Of a stretch of DNA of 8,320 nucleotides, positions 1 through 5,395 are shown piece after piece. Every line of letters begins with the position of its first letter. Within the stretch, counting starts at the first letter, position 1. This DNA comes from Candidatus Peregrinibacteria bacterium. GTDB taxonomy: Bacteria; Patescibacteriota; Gracilibacteria; UBA1369; LOWO2-01-FULL-3. Location: the NCBI GenBank assembly GCA_007133095.1, contig SLNK01000019.1:1-8320 (forward strand). The letters are read 5' to 3'. The translations under genes were made by a program, and so were the position numbers. A model generated the notes under the pieces. It saw only the letters and a list, made by a program, of their open reading frames with translations. It had not been told where the DNA came from and ran no database searches.

Positions 1-623
1 ACCATTATCTGCACGACCGCCGTTTCTTCCTTCTCCATTTTGGAAAAAACATTTGTTAGAGAATTTAAGGGGTCGTTTTCAACTGTTTTGTAGGTCCTTA
101 GTGGGAAATACGGAAGCTTTTGGGTAAACACATAAAATCCTTTAAGCTTATTTTTCTCCAAAATGTGATCGTATTTATCCATCGGCTCTATTTCCGCGTC
201 CGGATAATATGACGTTATCTGTTTTTCTATTATTTCTTGATAATACTCTGGCGTGGTGACGTAAAAATCCAGAACCTTGTTGTGCGCCACAAGCTCAAAC
301 GAAAAAATATTACTCTTCAATATTCTTGTTTTGATGCTGTTAAACAGATTGAGTCTGCTTGTCGTATGTAAATTCCGAAAGAGCTGTGCCATTACCGATA
401 TCTTCTCCCTGAAATCTTTTTCTGTATCCCTTTCACGGTCCTTGGGCGATTCCTCTCTGGGCATTGTTATTCTCAGAAAAATCAGCTTTTTTGATTCTTT
501 TGATCTGTGCCAGAATCTTGCCACGTGAAGAGTTATGTACAGCACAAATATCAGAACCGCCACTATCAATAGAATGAGGAGGGCTGAATTATTGATTACA
601 TACTGCCAAAGTGCCGATATCAT
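1..623 (-). CDS. N-terminal part of a membrane-anchored DUF8128/type IV secretion-type protein (partial)
   Basis: The minus strand reads open from ATG at 623 to the left edge (207 codons), so the gene continues outside the window. The start is well fixed: an in-frame TAA lies four codons upstream (633-635). Residues about 14-36 form one hydrophobic helix (ALLILLIVAVLIFVLYI), followed by a basic stretch and a soluble region. The soluble part has the pattern I associate with the large DUF8128 family of CPR bacteria: 'FLRITMPREES', 'KDFREKISVM', 'FSFELVAHN', 'EKQITSYYPDAEIE', 'YFPLRTYK', then 'NDPLNSLTNVFSKM' and 'AVVQIMV'. In that family this region precedes a DUF87/TraD-like ATPase and is annotated as type IV secretion or conjugative transfer. 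The ATPase part is not in the window, so that role is inference. Family assignment is from memory of sequence pattern. The gene lies 54 nt after glyQS on the same strand but appears to have its own promoter. Confidence 0.72.
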   Translation of the reverse strand, partial: MISALWQYVINNSALLILLIVAVLIFVLYITLHVARFWHRSKESKKLIFLRITMPREESPKDRERDTEKDFREKISVMAQLFRNLHTTSRLNLFNSIKTRILKSNIFSFELVAHNKVLDFYVTTPEYYQEIIEKQITSYYPDAEIEPMDKYDHILEKNKLKGFYVFTQKLPYFPLRTYKTVENDPLNSLTNVFSKMEKEETAVVQIM

Positions 624-656
624 TTTTGTTTTTTATTTTGCTTTAACTATCAGAGT

Positions 657-685
657 ATTTTAGCAGAAAATCCTCTTTTAAACAA
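657..685 (-). promoter_or_regulatory. Promoter for the DUF8128 gene (TTGTTT-17-TAAAAT, extended -10)
   Basis: On the minus strand TTGTTT (680-685) and TAAAAT (657-662) are 17 nt apart, and the -10 is preceded by TGC, a TGn extended -10. The predicted start near 650 leaves a leader of about 26 nt before the ATG at 623. The -35 box shares one base with the glyQS stop codon (678-680). This suggests the gene can be transcribed independently of glyQS. Confidence 0.5.
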
Positions 686-2057
686 GGCTTTGGAGTTTTT
701 CAATGGGTACTCTTTTTTGCTCGGTGGTGTCTCTGTTTCGCAGAGTAACTTGATTGTCTTCAAGTGTATCGAAATCCACCGTAATGCAATACGGAGTCCC
801 TATTTCATCCTGTCTTCTGTATCTTTTCCCTATAGCGCCAGCTTCATCATATTCCACATTGAAGTCTTCCTTGAGAGTGTCGAAGATTTTTTTCGCGACC
901 TTTATCAGCTCCGGCTTTTTCATAAGCGGAAAAACCGCGACACGGATTGGTGCTATTTCAGGAGAAAATCTCATTACCGTACGTTTTTCTCCGTCTATTT
1001 CGTCTTCGTCATATGCGTCAATCAACGTTATTAAAACACTTCGATCCAGCCCGAATGAAGGTTCTACGACGTGCGGTACATATTTTTCGTTTGTTACGGG
1101 ATCCATGTATTCCATTTTTTCACCGGAAAATTTTTGATGCTGGCTTAGGTCGAAACATCCTCTATATGCCAAGCCCATCAGTTCTCCCCATCCGAACGGA
1201 AATTTGTATTCTATATCGAACGTCATTGTGGAATAGTGTGACAATTCATCGTCTTCGTGCTCCCTGAATCTCATATTTTTTTCTTTTATTCCCATTTTTA
1301 AATACCAGTCCCAGCATTCTTTTTTCCATTTGTCGAAACACTTTTTAATTTCACTTTTATCCGCCGGTGAGACAAAATATTCAATTTCCATTTGTTCAAA
1401 TTCCCTTGTTCTGTAAGTAAAATTCCCCGGTGTTATCTCGTTCCTGAATGCTTTTCCTATTTGAGCTATCCCAAAAGGGACCTTTCTTCTGCAGGTTTGA
1501 ACAACATTTTTAAAATTAACAAAAATTCCCTGTGCCGTTTCCGGCCTTAGAAACACCATGGATGCCGTTTCTTCCAGAACACCCTGATGCGTTTTAAACA
1601 TAAGATTAAACGCTCTCGCTTCCGTAAAATTTTTCTTTCCGCATTTAGGACATTTCAAGTCGTTTTCTTTTATTATTTTGCTAACTTCTTCCAAAGATTT
1701 ACCCGCAGCCACTTCCACTCCCAGTGCATCCTCTATTAACTTGTCTCCTCTTACTCTTTCTTTGCAGCTCTTGCAATCCATAAGTGGATCGGCAAAATTA
1801 CTTACGTGTCCGGATGCCTCCCAGACCTTAGGATTCATTAATATTGATGAATCCAATCCCACTACATCGTCTCTCTTTTGAACAAAACTCTTCCACCAAA
1901 AATCTCTGACATTTTTTTTAAGTTGCGCTCCGTATGGACCGTAGTCCCATGTATTCGCAAAGCCTCCGTATATATCCGAGCCCGGGAATATAAACCCTCT
2001 TCGTTTACATAAAGCTACTATGGTTTCCATCTGTGTTTTATTTTCTATTTTTCCCAT
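678..2057 (-). CDS. glyQS: Glycyl-tRNA synthetase, alpha2 (eukaryote/archaeal-like) type
   Basis: Class II synthetase that charges tRNA-Gly with glycine in the cytoplasm. Numbering from ATG at 2057 (459 aa), it opens with 'VALCKRRGFIFPGSDIYGG', typical of the single-chain homodimeric GlyRS and unlike the alpha2beta2 enzyme. Motif 1 'EASGHVSNFADP' is at 80-91, 'RPETAQGIF' at 171-179, motif 2 'FRNEITPGNFTYRTREFEQM' at 204-223, and motif 3 'EPSFGLDRSVL' at 332-342. The HGTP anticodon-binding domain occupies the last 90 residues. An insertion carries two CxxC pairs (Cys95/98 and Cys136/139), probably a zinc ribbon. Length is normal for the compact form. Start choice is uncertain: GTG at 2063, ATG at 2057 and ATG at 2030 are all in frame, and none has a Shine-Dalgarno. 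The Thermus-type N-terminus would fit 2030, just after the dtd stop; 2057 gives a 20-nt overlap with dtd. It is last in the DUF3467-dtd-glyQS unit. Confidence 0.96.
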   Translation of the reverse strand: MGKIENKTQMETIVALCKRRGFIFPGSDIYGGFANTWDYGPYGAQLKKNVRDFWWKSFVQKRDDVVGLDSSILMNPKVWEASGHVSNFADPLMDCKSCKERVRGDKLIEDALGVEVAAGKSLEEVSKIIKENDLKCPKCGKKNFTEARAFNLMFKTHQGVLEETASMVFLRPETAQGIFVNFKNVVQTCRRKVPFGIAQIGKAFRNEITPGNFTYRTREFEQMEIEYFVSPADKSEIKKCFDKWKKECWDWYLKMGIKEKNMRFREHEDDELSHYSTMTFDIEYKFPFGWGELMGLAYRGCFDLSQHQKFSGEKMEYMDPVTNEKYVPHVVEPSFGLDRSVLITLIDAYDEDEIDGEKRTVMRFSPEIAPIRVAVFPLMKKPELIKVAKKIFDTLKEDFNVEYDEAGAIGKRYRRQDEIGTPYCITVDFDTLEDNQVTLRNRDTTEQKRVPIEKLQSLV

Positions 2058-2496
2058 TTTCACTGTCTAAAAGTATTGTTACGGGCCCTTCATTTATCAG
2101 CTCTACCGACATCATCGCTCCAAATTTTCCCGATTCAACCTTCAGCCCGGTCTCTCCCAATTTTTCCAGAAATTTTATGTATAGCGGCTCTGCTATTTCG
2201 GGCCGTGCTGCTTCTGTAAAATCCGGTCGTCTCCCCTTGTTGCAAGAAGCATATAACGTAAATTGCGAAATTACCAGTATTTCTTTTTTCCCGTCCAAAG
2301 TAGATTTTTCAAAGCATTTTTCTCCCTCCCCGAATAGCCTTAAATTGCATATTTTGTCACGAAGGTATTCAATGTCCTTTTCTTCGTCTTTGTGGGTTAT
2401 TCCTAAAAAAACCAGTAGCCCCTCTTTTATTTCCCCTTCCACCTTTCCCTCTATTTTGACCCGGGCCTCTCCGACTTTTTGTATAAGGGCTTTCAT
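2038..2496 (-). CDS. dtd: D-aminoacyl-tRNA deacylase (DTD)
   Basis: Hydrolyses D-amino acids from mischarged tRNAs. The family also removes glycine from tRNA-Ala mischarged by AlaRS. The protein is 152 aa, close to the usual 145-150, and aligns from end to end with bacterial DTD1. It begins 'MKALIQKVGEARVKIEG' and has 'GLLVFLGI' at 26-33. The active-site motif 'SQFTLYA' is at 77-83 and the second signature 'NEGPVT' at 135-140, holding the Gly-cisPro dipeptide that excludes L-amino acids. A short hydrophilic tail (about residues 144-152) extends past the usual C-terminus and is encoded by the bases that overlap the start of glyQS. Start is ATG at 2496, three bases after the stop of the DUF3467 gene and without a Shine-Dalgarno, so translation is probably coupled to that gene. 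Confidence 0.96.
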   Translation of the reverse strand: MKALIQKVGEARVKIEGKVEGEIKEGLLVFLGITHKDEEKDIEYLRDKICNLRLFGEGEKCFEKSTLDGKKEILVISQFTLYASCNKGRRPDFTEAARPEIAEPLYIKFLEKLGETGLKVESGKFGAMMSVELINEGPVTILLDSENGKNRK

Positions 2497-2499
2497 ACT

Positions 2500-2757
2500 C
2501 TATTTATTGTTTTCTTTCTGCTTGTTTTTCCAATCCAGCAATGCGTTTGACAGCACATTTATAAAGGATTCGGCGGTCTTGTGGCTCATGTTTACCCTGC
2601 TGACAACCTTTATAAGTGGTTCTCCAGCGTTGGGGACCGAGTAGCCCATGTCTATGATGCACTCATTGCTGTTGAAATGTACCGATATGGCATTTGTATA
2701 AACGCCGGCCTCAAGCGCTTCCGAAACCTTTACTTTGTACTTTTTTTCATTAGTCAT
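2500..2757 (-). CDS. DUF3467 family small protein
   Basis: An 85-aa soluble protein of unknown function that matches the pattern of DUF3467. The first conserved block is 'EAGVYTNAISVHFNSNECII' (16-35), and the second begins 'VVSRVNMSHKTAESF' (51-65) and continues to about residue 77. The sequence suggests a small beta-rich N-terminal half and an amphipathic helix near the C-terminus, ending in a Lys/Asn-rich tail. No signal peptide or membrane segment is seen. It is the first gene of the unit with dtd and glyQS (3-nt gap to dtd), behind a candidate extended -10 promoter. Small DUF3467 proteins are widespread in bacteria and archaea. I know of no proven role, and its position beside tRNA quality-control genes may only reflect genome compaction. 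Confidence 0.85.
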   Translation of the reverse strand: MTNEKKYKVKVSEALEAGVYTNAISVHFNSNECIIDMGYSVPNAGEPLIKVVSRVNMSHKTAESFINVLSNALLDWKNKQKENNK

Positions 2758-2787
2758 GATACGGGGTTTTATGAATTAAACACTAAA

Positions 2788-2816
2788 AAGTTAGCATGTT
2801 GTCGCCTTCTCAACAA
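2788..2816 (-). promoter_or_regulatory. Candidate promoter for DUF3467-dtd-glyQS
   Basis: On the minus strand TTGTTG (2811-2816) and TAACTT (2788-2793) are 17 nt apart, with TGC directly before the -10. Both hexamers are weak (three of six consensus bases each). The extended -10, the spacing and the implied leader of about 24 nt match the better promoters in this window. Confidence 0.35.
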
Positions 2817-2818
2817 CA
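2797..2818. promoter_or_regulatory. Operator-like dyad between divergent genes
   Basis: TGTTGT (2797-2802) and its exact reverse complement ACAACA (2813-2818) are separated by 10 bases. The right half overlaps the -35 and the left half lies in the spacer, next to the -10, of the candidate promoter of the dtd operon. A smaller dyad CTAA-N4-TTAG (2783-2794) abuts the -10. The spacing of about one and a half helical turns between half-sites could suit a dimeric regulator, but six-base arms can arise by chance. Confidence 0.25.
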
Positions 2819-2893
2819 CATATTTACAGATTATCTTTTCCTTTCTTCAACGGAATATTTGATTATTTGCTATTTGATGAAAAAGTATTAACC

Positions 2894-3217
2894 ATGAGTG
2901 ATTTTAAAAATATAAATTTGGATTTTATTGAAATGGACGCGAACACCCGCAGATTTTTTGTAAAAGGAAAGAAGCTTCCGTTGAGGAATAAGGAGTTTTC
3001 TTTACTCTATTATTTTATTGAAAACATGGGGAAGGTTTTGAGTCGAACTCAGATTTTGGAGGATGTTTGGGATCGAAATATTATTTGTCCCACCAACACT
3101 GTAGATGTCCATGTAAGTAACCTGAGACGAAAGCTCAAGCCTCACGCTGACAGAGAATGTATAAAAACCGTCCATTGTATCGGTTATATTTTCGATCCTT
3201 ATGATAATAGTTATTAA
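2894..3217 (+). CDS. Stand-alone OmpR/PhoB-type winged-helix DNA-binding protein
   Basis: Taken from ATG at 2894 the protein is 107 aa and is almost entirely a Trans_reg_C (OmpR/PhoB) winged helix. The start of the domain is 'LPLRNKEFSLLYYFIEN' (28-44), then 'GKVLSRTQILEDVWD' (46-60). The recognition helix is 'TNTVDVHVSNLRRKL' (67-81) and the wing 'IKTVHCIGYIF' (90-100). Response regulators usually have a ~120-residue phosphoacceptor receiver domain before this; here only about 27 residues precede it, and no Asp-pocket is visible, so phosphorylation control is unlikely. The wing has His-Cys where Arg-Gly is usual ('TVRGVGY'). An upstream in-frame TTG at 2867 would add nine residues, but it would overlap a possible extended -10 (TGC-TATTTG, 2868-2876), so I prefer the ATG. 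Target and signal are unknown. It is divergent from the dtd operon and upstream of the sigma4-HARE gene. Confidence 0.85.
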   Translation: MSDFKNINLDFIEMDANTRRFFVKGKKLPLRNKEFSLLYYFIENMGKVLSRTQILEDVWDRNIICPTNTVDVHVSNLRRKLKPHADRECIKTVHCIGYIFDPYDNSY

Positions 3218-3256
3218 ATAGGAAACCATTTTGGCAAGCCTTACAAGTCCAATTCT

Positions 3257-3285
3257 TTGCGATAGTTTGTAAATCTTTCTATACT
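3257..3285 (+). promoter_or_regulatory. Promoter for the sigma4-HARE gene (TTGCGA-17-TATACT)
   Basis: TTGCGA (3257-3262) and TATACT (3280-3285) are separated by 17 bases, matching four and five consensus positions respectively. The predicted start near 3292 gives a leader of about 33 nt to the ATG at 3326. The site lies in the 108-nt gap after the winged-helix gene, so the two plus-strand genes need not share one transcript. Confidence 0.5.
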
Positions 3286-3325
3286 CCGCTTGCGGGTTTG
3301 TTTTTAAATCTCTCACTCCTTTACT

Positions 3326-4390
3326 ATGCAAAATTCCAATTTTAATTTGACGGAGACGTTAGTCGAGCTTGACGGTATCGTTAATAACTTACTTCTCCTT
3401 TTGTCTGACAAGGAGAAATTTGTTATACGAAAACGTTTTAATCTTGACGGTAAAGGAAGACGCACTCTTGAAGAAGTCGGGCAGGAGTTTGCGGTAACGC
3501 GTGAACGGATCCGGCAGATAGAGAAGAACGCTCTAGCAAAGATGAAGCGGAATGTTTTCAATACTTCTCTTAAAGATCTTCATCTTCAGACTCTTTCTGT
3601 TGTAAGGGGCCATGGAGGTTTAATACGAAAAGATAGTTTAATCACGAATTTGGTGAGAGATCTGGTCCCCCGAGATAAATTTAAAAGAGGATCGATGGAT
3701 CTTGCTCTGAATTTACATGATGAGATCGGTTTTGTGGGAAATACAATAAATTTCTACCCCTATGCCCGGGAGCAGAACATCCATGATTTTTCACTAAAGT
3801 CCATGTCCGACCAGATGCTAAACCAGATGCGAAAGTATGGCGACGCGAGACCTCTTGAGAAGATTCACAGCGACCTCCAGCCTGTTTTGACTGATTTTAA
3901 TTTCGGCGTAAACGGACTAAGATCTTTGGTTCACATTGATAAAAGGATGACTCTGCTGGACAACGATCTTATTGCTTTGGTCGAATGGAGACATATAAAT
4001 CCCCGAACTCTGCGGGACAAAATTCTTTATGTTCTTCGAAATCACAAAAAGCCGGTGCATTTTGGAGATATAGCTAAAAAAATTGAGGAGAACAATTTTG
4101 ATAATCGTTCAATAAATTTACAGGCTGTTCACAACGAACTGATAAGACACGACCAATTTGTTCTTATAGGCAGAGGCATTTATGCTCTTGCCGAATGGGG
4201 ATATGAAAGCGGTACGGTTGCCGATGTAATCGAGGCCATTTTGAAAGAGAAAAAGGAACTTTCCCAAGATGAAATAGTTGATATTGTTCTGAAGAAAAGG
4301 CAGGTCAAAAAAATTACGGTTGTTCTTGCGCTTAAGAACAGTGAGAGATTTACGCGATTGGGACGAAAACACTATCGGCTCAAATCTTAA
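3326..4390 (+). CDS. Sigma-70 region 4 fused to tandem HARE-type winged helices; probable transcription regulator
   Basis: A 354-aa soluble protein. Residues about 25-80 are a sigma-70 region 4. The stretch 'RRTLEEVGQEFAVTRERIRQ' (45-64) is close to region 4.2 of primary sigma factors, where the TRERIRQIE helix reads the -35 element. Regions 1-3 are absent, so it cannot melt a -10 and is not a complete sigma factor. Residues 226-292 resemble the HARE-HTH winged helix known from the RNA polymerase delta subunit ('LRDKILYVLRNHKKPVHFGD', ending 'FVLIGRGIYALAEW'). The segment before it (158-225) ends similarly ('MTLLDNDLIALVEW'), and the segments at about 82-148 and 297-354 also end in a wing-like pattern, suggesting up to four tandem modules. 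The start is ATG at 3326; no Shine-Dalgarno is seen. Domain calls are from sequence pattern. Action on promoters or polymerase is inference. The 3' end overlaps the convergent TPR gene by 11 nt. Confidence 0.85.
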   Translation: MQNSNFNLTETLVELDGIVNNLLLLLSDKEKFVIRKRFNLDGKGRRTLEEVGQEFAVTRERIRQIEKNALAKMKRNVFNTSLKDLHLQTLSVVRGHGGLIRKDSLITNLVRDLVPRDKFKRGSMDLALNLHDEIGFVGNTINFYPYAREQNIHDFSLKSMSDQMLNQMRKYGDARPLEKIHSDLQPVLTDFNFGVNGLRSLVHIDKRMTLLDNDLIALVEWRHINPRTLRDKILYVLRNHKKPVHFGDIAKKIEENNFDNRSINLQAVHNELIRHDQFVLIGRGIYALAEWGYESGTVADVIEAILKEKKELSQDEIVDIVLKKRQVKKITVVLALKNSERFTRLGRKHYRLKS

Positions 4391-5303
4391 CAAATTCCTC
4401 CTTGTTCGCTTTGTATTCTTTCTTAAGTTCCGCTCTTTTGTCGTTTATGTCCTTTATGCTGAGATTTCTTGTCTGAGCGTATAGCTTCCTTTTCGCCTTT
4501 TTCATTGTTCTGAACGCCATCTTATTACTCTTATTTACGGCCAGTATTTCTTTTGCAACTTGTATGGCTTTATCGTATTTTTTTAGTTTCATCAATGTGT
4601 CCAAATGTTTTGATCCACCATAAACAAACTCGCTTTTTTGAGCGCTTGCGGTTTGACGTCTTCTTTTCGCAATTTCCTCCGCTAATTTCAGCACCAGAGG
4701 GTTTTTTTTATCTATTTCCCCCAGTTCCTTTATGAAATTCTCGATAGCGTCAAATTTTTTGGATTTCAATAATTCCCCTTTTTCGTTAATTTTTTTTCTG
4801 ATCAATTTTGCTCTGAATTGGTCCGTTAGATCTCTGACCAGCTTGCTTCCGGGATTATTCATTTCCAAGGAAACCAATTCCTCCAAAAGAAGATCCGGAT
4901 GCTTGTTCAGGATTTCATTAAATCGGTTTGTCTGTCTGCTTATAAATTCTTTCTTTTGCTGCTCTACTTTCTCCACGTAAGCTTTCTGAACCCTCTCGTA
5001 TTCTTTTTTTGAATGCTTGTTATTCGGATTGATTCTCAAAAGCTCTTTCAAAAGCTTGAGTGCTTCCGCGTACTTCTCTTCCTTGTAAAGAGCTTTAACG
5101 GTTTTGAGTTTTTCATTTATAAGTTTTTCATTTTCGCCGGCTACGGTTTCTTCAATTCTTTTCTTTAGTTTTTCAAAAACTTTATGCCCGGGATTTTCGT
5201 CCAAGATTGATATGCAAAGATTGTGCGCCTCTCTGTACCTTTTATCCGTTATGAGCCGTTTTACTTTCTTCTCTACTTGTGTGAGATAGGCGGAATTATT
5301 CAA
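4380..5303 (-). CDS. Lys-rich TPR-like repeat protein, function unknown
   Basis: A 307-aa protein with no signal peptide or membrane segment, rich in Lys and Glu. TPR-like helical hairpins are visible at about 17-44 ('ITDKRYREAHNLCISILDEN'), 70-96 ('LYKEEKYAEALKLLKELLRI'), 178-205 ('LLKSKKFDAIENFIKELGEI') and 236-262 ('LMKLKKYDKAIQVAKEILAV'). Charged, possibly coiled-coil helices lie between them and at the C-terminus. TPR proteins scaffold protein contacts; no partner can be named. The start is TTG at 5303. I find no in-frame ATG near the N-terminus, and the reading begins about 26 nt after a strong predicted start of transcription, in an A-rich leader without a Shine-Dalgarno. The gene lies 92 nt beyond valS on the same strand but has its own promoter. 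Its TGA stop lies inside the end of the convergent sigma4-HARE gene. Confidence 0.8.
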   Translation of the reverse strand: MNNSAYLTQVEKKVKRLITDKRYREAHNLCISILDENPGHKVFEKLKKRIEETVAGENEKLINEKLKTVKALYKEEKYAEALKLLKELLRINPNNKHSKKEYERVQKAYVEKVEQQKKEFISRQTNRFNEILNKHPDLLLEELVSLEMNNPGSKLVRDLTDQFRAKLIRKKINEKGELLKSKKFDAIENFIKELGEIDKKNPLVLKLAEEIAKRRRQTASAQKSEFVYGGSKHLDTLMKLKKYDKAIQVAKEILAVNKSNKMAFRTMKKAKRKLYAQTRNLSIKDINDKRAELKKEYKANKEEFVKI

Positions 5304-5336
5304 TTTTTTGTTTTGTTTCTATTTTATTACGTTTAG

Positions 5337-5366
5337 ATTATACCATAAAATACTGCCTCCTTTCAA
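5337..5366 (-). promoter_or_regulatory. Promoter for the TPR gene (TTGAAA-18-TATAAT, extended -10)
   Basis: On the minus strand TTGAAA (5361-5366) and a perfect TATAAT (5337-5342) are 18 nt apart, and the -10 is preceded by TGG, a TGn extension. Transcription would start near 5330, leaving about 26 nt before the TTG start. The site fills the gap between the valS stop (5396) and the TPR gene, so the TPR gene is probably transcribed on its own as well as by read-through. Confidence 0.65.
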
Positions 5367-5395
5367 TTCTGGGAGCCTTCAACCCGGGAATTAGA

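Noticed and set aside
2033..2644. 203-codon plus-strand open frame opposite dtd and DUF3467
   Set aside because: It lies antisense to two clear conserved genes, and its Ser/Phe/Leu-rich translation is what Lys/Glu-rich genes give on the opposite strand.
3286..3313. CCGCTTGCGG palindrome followed by a T-rich run, as a terminator after the winged-helix gene
   Set aside because: The stem is only four base pairs with a two-base loop, and it sits just after the proposed -10 of the next gene.
3326..3580. Calling the 354-aa protein an alternative sigma factor
   Set aside because: Only region 4 is present; there is no region 2 to bind and melt a -10 element, so it cannot act as a sigma factor alone.
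5365..5392. AATTC...GAATT inverted repeat after valS as a terminator
   Set aside because: The stem has two adjacent mismatches and no T-tract follows on the minus strand; the next bases are GAAAGGAGG.
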